A DNA stretch of 64,000 nucleotides from CAILZL01 sp050248275 (GTDB lineage: Bacteria; Pseudomonadota; Gammaproteobacteria; Steroidobacterales; Steroidobacteraceae), in NCBI GenBank assembly GCA_050248275.1, contig JBFWSR010000009.1, positions 70,082 to 134,081 of the forward strand, written 5' to 3'. The notes beneath the pieces are model-generated. The model saw only the letters and a list, made by a program, of their open reading frames with translations, searched no databases and had not been told where the DNA came from. The position numbers were made by a program, and so were the translations under genes. Positions 57,998 through 64,000 of the stretch are shown here, piece after piece. Position 1 is the stretch's first letter. Every line of letters begins with the position of its first letter.

Positions 57998-59134
57998 ATG
58001 ATTTACTTCGACAACAACTCGACCACCGCTGTCGCTCCGGAATGCAGGCAGGCGATGCTCGAGTGCATGCAGTCGGGGCCGCTCAATCCTTCCAGCAAAC
58101 ATGCACAGGGCGAGCGCGCCAAGCACTACCTGATGACGGCGCGCGCGCAGGTGGCGCAGTTGCTCGGCGCCTTGCCGCCCGAGGTGGTGTTCACCAGCAG
58201 CGGCACCGAAGCCAATCACATGGCGATTCTGGGCGCGCTGGCTTTGCAGCCACAGCGTCGTCACATCATCAGCAGCGAAGTCGAACATCCGGCGACGCTG
58301 ATGCTGCTGCGACATTTGCAGACGCAGGGAGTCCGTGTCACCTATCTGCCGGTGGATCACGCCGGTCGTCTGAATCTCGAAGCACTGGCCGATACCCTGA
58401 CGGCGGATACCGCGCTGGTCAGTCTGATGTGGGTCAACAACGAAACCGGCGTGCTGTTTCCCATCGCGTCAGCTGCGCAGATGGTGCGGCAACATGGCGC
58501 GCTGTTTCATACCGATGCGGTGCAGGCAGTGGGCAAGTTGCCGATCAATCTGCAACAGCTGCCCGTCGATTTGCTGTCCCTGTCCGCTCACAAGTTGCAT
58601 GCGCCCGGCGGCGTCGGTGCGCTGTATGTACGCAAGGGCATCAAGCTGCCGCCGCTGTTGTTCGGCAGTCAGGAGCGCGGTCGACGCGCTGGCACCGAGA
58701 ATCTGCCCGGCATCGTTGCGCTGGGCGTGGCCTGCGCCATGCTGCAACAAAACATGGCGACCCAGATCGCTCATACGGAACAGCTGCGGCAACGTCTGGA
58801 AGTGGGCGTGCTGGCGGCGATTCCTTGCGCCAGCATCAATGGCGCTGCCGCCGCACGGTTGAGCAATACCAGCAATATCCGTTTCGGCGATCTGGATGCC
58901 GAACTGATTCTTGGCAGGCTGGATCGTCTCGGCATTTATGCCTCGGCCGGCGCCGCCTGTTCTTCGGCTGGCACCAAACCGTCGCATGTGTTGACGGCCA
59001 TGGGACTGAGTCCTGCCGCCGCATTGGCATCGGTGCGTTTTTCTCTGGATGCGCATAACACCGTTGATGAAGTTGATGTGCTGTTGGGCGTGCTGCCCGA
59101 CATGCTCAGGGAGCTGGCGCAACTCAGCGCCTGA
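57998..59134 (+). CDS. nifS: Cysteine desulfurase NifS
   Basis: A 378-residue PLP enzyme: MIYFDNNSTTAVAPECRQAM is the NifS start, SLSAHKLHAPGGVGALYV has the PLP lysine and SAGAACSSAGTKPSHVL the catalytic cysteine. It supplies sulfur for nitrogenase clusters. This is the second cysteine desulfurase in the window, in addition to IscS. No nifU gene accompanies it, so sulfur must pass to IscU/HesB-type scaffolds or to a NifU outside the window. Confidence 0.93.
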   Translation: MIYFDNNSTTAVAPECRQAMLECMQSGPLNPSSKHAQGERAKHYLMTARAQVAQLLGALPPEVVFTSSGTEANHMAILGALALQPQRRHIISSEVEHPATLMLLRHLQTQGVRVTYLPVDHAGRLNLEALADTLTADTALVSLMWVNNETGVLFPIASAAQMVRQHGALFHTDAVQAVGKLPINLQQLPVDLLSLSAHKLHAPGGVGALYVRKGIKLPPLLFGSQERGRRAGTENLPGIVALGVACAMLQQNMATQIAHTEQLRQRLEVGVLAAIPCASINGAAAARLSNTSNIRFGDLDAELILGRLDRLGIYASAGAACSSAGTKPSHVLTAMGLSPAAALASVRFSLDAHNTVDEVDVLLGVLPDMLRELAQLSA

Positions 59135-59178
59135 TAGGTAGCCGTGCCCGAAACGAGATTGCTGAACAAGAGGTATTT

Positions 59179-59391
59179 GTGAAAGTCATGATCCGCAAGA
59201 GTGCCGAAGGCCGGTTTTCCGCTTATGTGCCCAAGAAAGATCTGGAGGAGCCCATCGTGTCGATGGAAAAGCCCGATCTGTGGGGCGGCAAGATCACGCT
59301 GGCCAATGGCTGGGAACTGGAATTGCCGGCGATGGCCGCAGGCACCAGCCTGCCGATCACGGTGGAAGCGAAGCGTCTGAGTGCAGATTGA
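59179..59391 (+). CDS. nifT: Nitrogen fixation protein NifT/FixU
   Basis: A 70-residue protein: MKVMIRKSAEGRFSAYVPKK, DLEEPIVSMEKPDLWGGKIT and LANGWELELP match NifT/FixU. The start is GTG 59179 with AAGAGG before it. Function is not essential in organisms tested. Confidence 0.9.
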   Translation: MKVMIRKSAEGRFSAYVPKKDLEEPIVSMEKPDLWGGKITLANGWELELPAMAAGTSLPITVEAKRLSAD

Positions 59392-59436
59392 CGATACGCA
59401 TGGACTGAACAGTGAATCAGCAGTGAGTACACACCG

Positions 59437-59709
59437 ATGGCCCTGAGCACCGATCAACTTGTGCAACTGGAAACGCTCTGCGCCGCCAGCGATGGCGGGC
59501 CGCAGGTGGTGGCTGCCTTTCGCAGTCAATTTCCCGGCATGTCGCTGACGCGTTGCGAAGTCTCGGACATGGGCGCGGATGAACCTTATCGGCAGTTTGC
59601 CCAGGTGGATATGTATCTGGTGAATGGCAGCGCTCATTGCTGGCAGATCACGGCTGATCCGGCGCTGGCTACCGGCATCGTGCTGGCGAGACACAGGAGG
59701 TCAGCATGA
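59437..59709 (+). CDS. DUF6129-like nif-associated small protein
   Basis: A 90-residue protein with MSLTRCEVSDMGADEPYRQF and VDMYLVNGSAHCWQITADPA, resembling small proteins called DUF6129 in nif clusters. The stop overlaps the start of the following aminotransferase-like gene. Function unknown. Confidence 0.65.
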   Translation: MALSTDQLVQLETLCAASDGGPQVVAAFRSQFPGMSLTRCEVSDMGADEPYRQFAQVDMYLVNGSAHCWQITADPALATGIVLARHRRSA

Positions 59710-60887
59710 ACGCCGCTGTGGACCTGCCGATGGGCGACACCTGGATACCGCTGTCAGATCCCGATGTCACGCAGGCCGAACTGGATGCAGTCAGCGCAGC
59801 GCTGTGCTCGCCATGCCTGTCGCATGGTCCGAGGGTCGAAGCGTTCGAAGCTGCATTTGCGCAATATGCGGGACGCAAATACGCCATTGCAGTCAGCGGC
59901 AGCACCATCGGTCTGTTGCTGGCATTGCGCGCTCATGGCATCGGCCCCGGCGACGAAGTGCTGGCTTCGTCGTATTCGTGGCGCGAGACTGCTCATGCCA
60001 TCACGCTGGCCGGCGCCACGCCGGTGTTCGTCGATATTGATTACTGGTCGGGCGTGATCGTGGCGGACAAGGTGGCGGCGCGTATCACGCCTGCAACCAG
60101 GGCCATTCTCGCCAACAACACCAATGGTCATCCCGCACCCTGGACGCCGCTGCGTGCAGTGGCGCAGCAGCATGGTCTGCTGCTGCTTGAAGACTCCACT
60201 GAAGCACTGGGCTCCATGTACCAGAACCAACTGGTGGGCAGCTTTGGCGACTGTGCGGTCTTTGATTTTTCGCAACCCGGTGCGCTGTGTTGCGGTGAAG
60301 GCGGCATGGTGGTGACCGATGATATCGACGTGGCGCGTCTGATCCGCCATCACCGGGATCACAAGCTGGCCGACCGCAGCTCGCTGGTGGTGAGTGCCTA
60401 TGCGCCTTATCAGGCCTGCATGAGCGATGTCGCCGCCGCATTGGGACTGGCGCAGCTGCAACGCATTGATGAAATCCTGGAACGACGCAAGTATGTCGAG
60501 CAGGTGTACTTCGAACACATCAAGTCTTTCGAAGGCATCAAGGATCCCTATGTCGCGCCGGAAGTGACCGTGGCGCACTGGTTCCTGTATCTGGTGCATC
60601 TGGGAACGCGTTTTTCCAAGTCCAGTTGCGATGCCATCGTCGAAGACCTGCGCCGCGAGCGCATCGACGCCCATGTGTATTGCCAGCCGCTGCACACCCA
60701 GCGGCATTACATCGATCTCGATGCCGCCAATCGTCGCGGCAAACTGTTCGTCACTGAAAAGCTGGCAGACCGGGCCATCGCCCTGCCGTTTCACTGTCAT
60801 CTCACCGCCGAGCAAATCGCCTTCATCGTTACCACCATGAAGGATGCGTCGGTGAATGTCGGCGCCGGCACAGCCATTTATCTATGA
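59706..60887 (+). CDS. DegT/DnrJ/EryC1-fold protein lacking the PLP lysine
   Basis: A 393-residue protein of the DegT aminotransferase fold. The fold markers GPRVEAFEAAFAQYAGRKYA, AVSGSTIGLLLAL, GDEVLASSYSW and LLLEDSTEALGS are present. The Schiff-base lysine that normally sits in F-S-F-x-x-x-K-N...GEGG is replaced by Gly in FDFSQPGALCCGEGGM. It is therefore unlikely to form the normal internal aldimine. Starts with ATG overlapping the previous stop. Conserved position in a nif operon suggests a non-enzymatic or altered role in nitrogen fixation. Confidence 0.85.
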   Translation: MNAAVDLPMGDTWIPLSDPDVTQAELDAVSAALCSPCLSHGPRVEAFEAAFAQYAGRKYAIAVSGSTIGLLLALRAHGIGPGDEVLASSYSWRETAHAITLAGATPVFVDIDYWSGVIVADKVAARITPATRAILANNTNGHPAPWTPLRAVAQQHGLLLLEDSTEALGSMYQNQLVGSFGDCAVFDFSQPGALCCGEGGMVVTDDIDVARLIRHHRDHKLADRSSLVVSAYAPYQACMSDVAAALGLAQLQRIDEILERRKYVEQVYFEHIKSFEGIKDPYVAPEVTVAHWFLYLVHLGTRFSKSSCDAIVEDLRRERIDAHVYCQPLHTQRHYIDLDAANRRGKLFVTEKLADRAIALPFHCHLTAEQIAFIVTTMKDASVNVGAGTAIYL

Positions 60888-60929
60888 CCATCTACTATCC
60901 ATTTGTAACCATGAACTGGAGTAATTGAC

Positions 60930-61235
60930 ATGCCTAACATGACCATCATGCCCCTCAACAAGACGGTGGATGCAATTGAAGGACAGACCGTGCTGCAGGC
61001 GATCATCGCTGCGGGCGTCAACATGATGCACAAGTGTGGTGGCGAGGGAAAATGCGGCAGCTGCCATATTTTCGTGCTCGACGGCCGCAAGGGACTGTCC
61101 AAGGTGCAACGTCTGGAGAACGAAAAACTCGACACCCTTGTCGGTGTTGGTTCCAAGTCGCGCCTCGCTTGTCAGGCGATTGTCGGTACCGACAATTTCT
61201 CGGTCGAATTGCTTGGCTTTGCCTCCGGCGCCTGA
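60930..61235 (+). CDS. [2Fe-2S] ferredoxin, nif-associated
   Basis: A 101-residue ferredoxin with ligands in HKCGGEGKCGSCHIFV and RLACQA. It resembles ferredoxins in nif operons that can serve nitrogenase or cofactor assembly. It sits 42 bases after the DegT-like gene. It differs from the FeSII-type domain at 39532 and from the ISC fdx. Confidence 0.88.
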   Translation: MPNMTIMPLNKTVDAIEGQTVLQAIIAAGVNMMHKCGGEGKCGSCHIFVLDGRKGLSKVQRLENEKLDTLVGVGSKSRLACQAIVGTDNFSVELLGFASGA

Positions 61236-61294
61236 GCACGGGCGCTGATGCAGCCTGATCAAATCAAAAACAGCCATCTGGCCTGGAGATCGCC

Positions 61295-61513
61295 ATGAGT
61301 ACCGATGTAGTGATGATTCACGTGCGTTTCGCCCCGAACGGAACCGTGACCGAAATCAGCGAACGCCCGAATTCGGCCAACCCGCAGGCCTGGTTCAATT
61401 ATCTGACCGGACTGGTGGGCGAGGCCTATCAACCGTTGTCTGGCGGGCGCGGAATCTTTCGCGTCGATAAAACCGCACTGGATGGTTTCAAGTCAGCCTT
61501 GGGTGCGACCTGA
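61295..61513 (+). CDS. Small nif-associated protein, unknown
   Basis: A 72-residue protein: MSTDVVMIHVRFAPNGTVTE, SANPQAWFNYLTGLVGEAYQ and GGRGIFRVDKTALDGFKSAL. It has a good ribosome-site region (CTGGAG) and similar base composition to neighbours. No family recognised. It is between a ferredoxin and a SIR2-like gene in the same orientation, so probably co-expressed with nif genes. Confidence 0.65.
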   Translation: MSTDVVMIHVRFAPNGTVTEISERPNSANPQAWFNYLTGLVGEAYQPLSGGRGIFRVDKTALDGFKSALGAT

Positions 61514-61548
61514 TTCTTTTTGTTCTGCAACACATGACAAGAGGCAGC

Positions 61549-62427
61549 ATGGATACTCAATTATTGAATGTCATCCATACCGGATTGGTGAACGGGCGCG
61601 TGATTCCCTACATCGGTCCGGGTGTGCTGAGTCTGTCGGAACAATCCGCCACCGTGCCGAGTTCACCCGAGGTGCTGGTCGGCAAGCTGACCGCCAAGGC
61701 CAGCGTGCCGCACAAGATTCGCAACAATCTGACTGCGGCTGCCCAGTTCATCGAGAACTTCAAGCATCGCAAGACCGTGAAGATGGCGATGACGGAAGCG
61801 TTCATGCCTGACATGCCGGTTACACTGCTGCATCGTTATCTGGCGGGATTGCCCAATCTGCCATTGCTGGTGCATGCCTGGTACGACCAGTTGCCGCAAC
61901 AGGCGCTGGCGGCACGGAACACATCATGGGGCAGCGTGCAGGGCGTCAGTCAGGCCGAGCATTTCGGTCAGTGGGTGCATTACTTCGATGCCGATGGTTT
62001 ACGGCGTGAAGATCTGGATGCCACCACCAGCGAATCGCCCTGGTCAACGCTGTTGTACCAGCCCATCGGTTCGGTAACGCCGGCGGCGAATTTCCTGGTA
62101 TCGGATTCCGATTACGTCGAAGTGCTGACCGAGATCGACATTCAGACGCCGATTCCGAAAACGGTGCAGCAATTGCGCAATGGCCGCAACTTCGTATTTC
62201 TGGGCTGCCGCTTTTCCACCCAGCTTGAACGCATCTTTGCCCAGCAGATCATCAAGCGTTCAGGTGACCGGCATTGGGCGGTGTTGCCCGAGGAACCGAC
62301 GCGCAATGAACAGCGCTTCCTCGAACAACACCGCATCCAGCGCATCGACACGCCGCTCAAGGACTGGGTAACGGCCTTGATCGCCATGGATCAGAACGCC
62401 ACCGCACAACGCCTGGCCGCCAATTGA
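61549..62427 (+). CDS. SIR2-like nif-associated protein
   Basis: A 292-residue protein. The N-terminal segment GRVIPYIGPGVLSL resembles the nucleotide-binding start of SIR2-like proteins, and PLLVHAWYDQLPQQAL and NGRNFVFLGCRFSTQLERIF also fit that fold. The catalytic His and Asn of true sirtuins are not evident. ATG 61549 is preceded by AAGAGG; ATG 61534 is less likely. Position 36 bases after a small unknown gene suggests co-transcription. Role in nitrogen fixation unknown. Confidence 0.6.
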   Translation: MDTQLLNVIHTGLVNGRVIPYIGPGVLSLSEQSATVPSSPEVLVGKLTAKASVPHKIRNNLTAAAQFIENFKHRKTVKMAMTEAFMPDMPVTLLHRYLAGLPNLPLLVHAWYDQLPQQALAARNTSWGSVQGVSQAEHFGQWVHYFDADGLRREDLDATTSESPWSTLLYQPIGSVTPAANFLVSDSDYVEVLTEIDIQTPIPKTVQQLRNGRNFVFLGCRFSTQLERIFAQQIIKRSGDRHWAVLPEEPTRNEQRFLEQHRIQRIDTPLKDWVTALIAMDQNATAQRLAAN

Positions 62428-62457
62428 AAGCATTCCCTTATCCAACCGGAGATTGTC

Positions 62458-63048
62458 ATGACCGCGATTGAACAAACAGGGTTTTCCCGCCTGGAAACCG
62501 AAGGCCGCCTGCTCAACCCCGTATTGAAGGCGCCGACCAAACAGACTGGCCGCTTCGGCTTTCGCGGCGATCTGGCCCTGAAGTTTGCGCCCAAGCTGGC
62601 CGATGAAGCCCGCCCGCCGGAGCTGGCGGTGCAACAGGTGCTGGCCGTCGCGCAGGCAGGCGAGCCGGGCATCAAGTTTTTCGCCGCATATCTGCTGTCC
62701 TTCGAATACCTGAAATCGGTGTCGGAAGTGCTGGCCGAGACGCTCAGCCCGCAGGGCAAGTATTTTGCGTTCTGCAACAACATCGATCTGAGCTCCAAGT
62801 ATCGGGTGACGCTCAATGGCGTGACGTTTTATGTGCTGCCCATTGACGAAGCGACGGTGTACAACGAAATACTCGAACTGCTGTACATCGACCGCAACGA
62901 TCTGAAGAAACTGGATACCGCCGCCAAGCTCGATGCGATTGCCGACAAGGCCATGCAGTTCAGCGCCGACTACGAGGAAATTTCCTATGAGGAAGGTCTG
63001 AAGCGCATGGGGCCGGTGCGCAATCCCAACGAGAATCGTCCGGTGTGA
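62458..63048 (+). CDS. Unknown protein, nif-associated
   Basis: A 196-residue protein with blocks RFGFRGDLALKFAPKLADEA, KFFAAYLLSFEYLKSVSEVL and YEEISYEEGLKRMGPVRNPN. No signal peptide or membrane segment. No family recognised. It lies 30 bases after the SIR2-like gene, so the two are likely translated from one message and may act together. Last plus-strand gene of the window. Confidence 0.6.
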   Translation: MTAIEQTGFSRLETEGRLLNPVLKAPTKQTGRFGFRGDLALKFAPKLADEARPPELAVQQVLAVAQAGEPGIKFFAAYLLSFEYLKSVSEVLAETLSPQGKYFAFCNNIDLSSKYRVTLNGVTFYVLPIDEATVYNEILELLYIDRNDLKKLDTAAKLDAIADKAMQFSADYEEISYEEGLKRMGPVRNPNENRPV

Positions 63049-63151
63049 GACCGAAGCGGAACTCTGTGGATCAGCCTGACCTATAAGGATGCGGCATTTG
63101 TTGCGAAGCCTCGATCAACTGGTTGACGGTCATGAAGAATTCCCCGGTTGT

Positions 63152-63634
63152 TCACAGGTCGTCTGACATGACTTCCAGTGCAATCAATTGTTCACGCAGG
63201 GCCATGTGGGCATAAAACCCTTCCTTGCCTGCATATAAAGCATCGGCATACAGCGCATCCATGGCCTGCTCTTCGTCGCGATAGACGCGGCAGGCGCGTA
63301 GCTCCTGAGCGAGGACCGCAACATGAGCGACAAATTCAGAGACGGGTTCGGTCTGATACAGGCCCGGCGCCAGCAGATAGTCAGCCCGGTACAGCGGTGT
63401 GTCCCAACCATGCGCATCCGCCATGGCCAGGATCTCCGCCTGCTGATCCTGCAACCCGGTGGAGTCCGGCACCCGTCCTTGTGCGGCCAGTAATTCGCGG
63501 GGCGTGACCACATTGAAGATCACGCCGGTGACATCGGCGCTGGCGACTTTCACCTTGCGGATGAAGTCATCTTCATTGTAGGCAAACCAGCAGCTGGGTT
63601 TGCCTGTATGAGGAATGGCTACGGTCAGAATCAT
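63152..63634 (-). CDS. Unknown protein, 160 residues
   Basis: Minus strand, convergent with the previous gene. Blocks: MILTVAIPHTGKPSCWFAYN, VTGVIFNVVTPRELLAAQGR and DEEQAMDALYADALYAGKEG. No family recognised and no membrane segments. It follows the zinc-ribbon gene by 44 bases in the same orientation and may share its promoter. Confidence 0.55.
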   Translation of the reverse strand: MILTVAIPHTGKPSCWFAYNEDDFIRKVKVASADVTGVIFNVVTPRELLAAQGRVPDSTGLQDQQAEILAMADAHGWDTPLYRADYLLAPGLYQTEPVSEFVAHVAVLAQELRACRVYRDEEQAMDALYADALYAGKEGFYAHMALREQLIALEVMSDDL

Positions 63635-63678
63635 CTGGATTACTCAACCTGTCATTCAGGCCGTAGTGTTCAGTGGTA

Positions 63679-63897
63679 TCAGGCCACCAGTTCTTGTTTG
63701 CCGATGGCGCCGCACCTCAGACAGGTGAACTTCACGTCGAATCCCTGTTCTGTGCAACTCCCCACATAGGTTTGCCGGCAACCGCTGTTGCCGCAAGCGC
63801 TGCACTGGTACAGCGCGCCATTGCAGGGAATCTGATGGCCGGGACGGACACCGTTGCACAAGTTGGCTTCCGGCTTGAGTTTGCGATAAGAGAGCAT
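63679..63897 (-). CDS. Small zinc-ribbon protein
   Basis: A 72-residue protein: MLSYRKLKPEANLCNGVRPG, QCSACGNSGCRQTY and FTCLRCGAIG. Several CxxC pairs suggest a zinc ribbon, perhaps resembling a small DNA- or protein-binding factor. GGAGA precedes ATG 63897. A possible -24/-12 element (63952-63967) lies upstream. Confidence 0.7.
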   Translation of the reverse strand: MLSYRKLKPEANLCNGVRPGHQIPCNGALYQCSACGNSGCRQTYVGSCTEQGFDVKFTCLRCGAIGKQELVA

Positions 63898-63951
63898 GAT
63901 GGTCTCCGACAGTGAGGGCTGATTCAGGTGTTTGTGTTGTCCAGTGTTTTT

Positions 63952-63967
63952 TGCAAATTCCATTCCC
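63952..63967 (-). promoter_or_regulatory. Possible sigma54 promoter of the zinc-ribbon gene
   Basis: On the minus strand GG-N10-GC with TTTGC. The -24 part is weak (GGGAA instead of TGGCA). The TGT-N10-ACA site at 63977 is too close to serve it well. Confidence 0.35.
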
Positions 63968-63976
63968 GGTTTTGTT

Positions 63977-63992
63977 TGTCATGTTTGCAACA
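63977..63992. promoter_or_regulatory. NifA upstream activator site at the window edge
   Basis: TGTCATGTTTGCAACA, exact TGT-N10-ACA. It may serve a divergent nif gene beyond the window, or the minus-strand genes 63152-63897. Confidence 0.5.
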
Positions 63993-64000
63993 GAGGGTGT

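Noticed and set aside
58042..59058. 338-codon second frame within nifS
   Set aside because: Alternative frame of nifS with no domain; nifS has complete catalytic motifs.

Overview
The window is a chromosomal segment of a diazotrophic pseudomonad-type proteobacterium, most likely Beta- or Gammaproteobacteria. The evidence is high GC outside a few islands, NifA/sigma54-type promoters, a NifA with the four-cysteine signature of NifL-independent regulators, an ISC operon and a group 3b-type [NiFe] hydrogenase. No rRNA, tRNA or CRISPR array was seen. nifHDK and nifEN are not in the window.

Layout. (1) 1-6128: the end of an aldehyde dehydrogenase gene, then a hypCABDFE operon for [NiFe]-centre maturation. 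(2) 6130-31978: an accessory island. It starts with the collapsed remnant of a tyrosine integrase and holds a type I secretion ABC transporter and HlyD adaptor, a PIN/Phd toxin-antitoxin pair, a duplicated leader or small ORF, and a very large RTX protein with an N-terminal GH24 (phage-lysozyme-like) domain preceded by an LprI/DUF1311 (lysozyme-inhibitor family) gene. A tandem array of class-3-lipase modules follows, in which each intact lipase gene is preceded by a propeller-like exported protein gene; the last lipase is part of a 2854-residue RTX protein. An autoregulatory-looking Fic gene closes the island and sits between two copies of the 3' end of the hydrogenase protease gene. (3) 31845-36369, minus strand: a four-subunit NAD(P)-linked hydrogenase operon and its maturation protease. 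(4) 36843-64000: a nitrogen-fixation region with nifA, two ferritin-like genes (one fused to a Shethna FeSII-like ferredoxin), nifV-nifW-fixABCX, a complete iscS-iscU-erpA-iscA-hscB-hscA-fdx-iscX operon, and nifB-fdxN-hesB-TPR-LRV-nifZ-nifZ-DUF3024-nifS-nifT-DUF6129-DegT-fdx plus several nif-associated genes of unknown function.

How the parts fit. Hyp proteins mature the 3b hydrogenase, which can exchange electrons between H2 and NAD(P)H. FixABCX can supply low-potential electrons to nitrogenase. The ISC and NifB/NifS/HesB genes supply Fe-S and cofactor precursors. The FeSII/ferritin proteins are candidates for nitrogenase protection against oxygen. Five -24/-12 elements and six TGT-N10-ACA sites were read directly from the sequence; they place ferritin, FeSII-ferritin, nifV-fix, isc and nifB under NifA, including the whole ISC operon. 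A sixth, weaker -24/-12 element and a seventh TGT-N10-ACA site lie at the right-hand end.

The most novel part is region 2. I read it as a type I-secreted antibacterial RTX toxin system, one toxin a peptidoglycan hydrolase and one a lipase, each with an adjacent periplasm-directed candidate immunity protein. It appears to be assembled by module duplication and inserted between the two halves of a hydrogenase locus.
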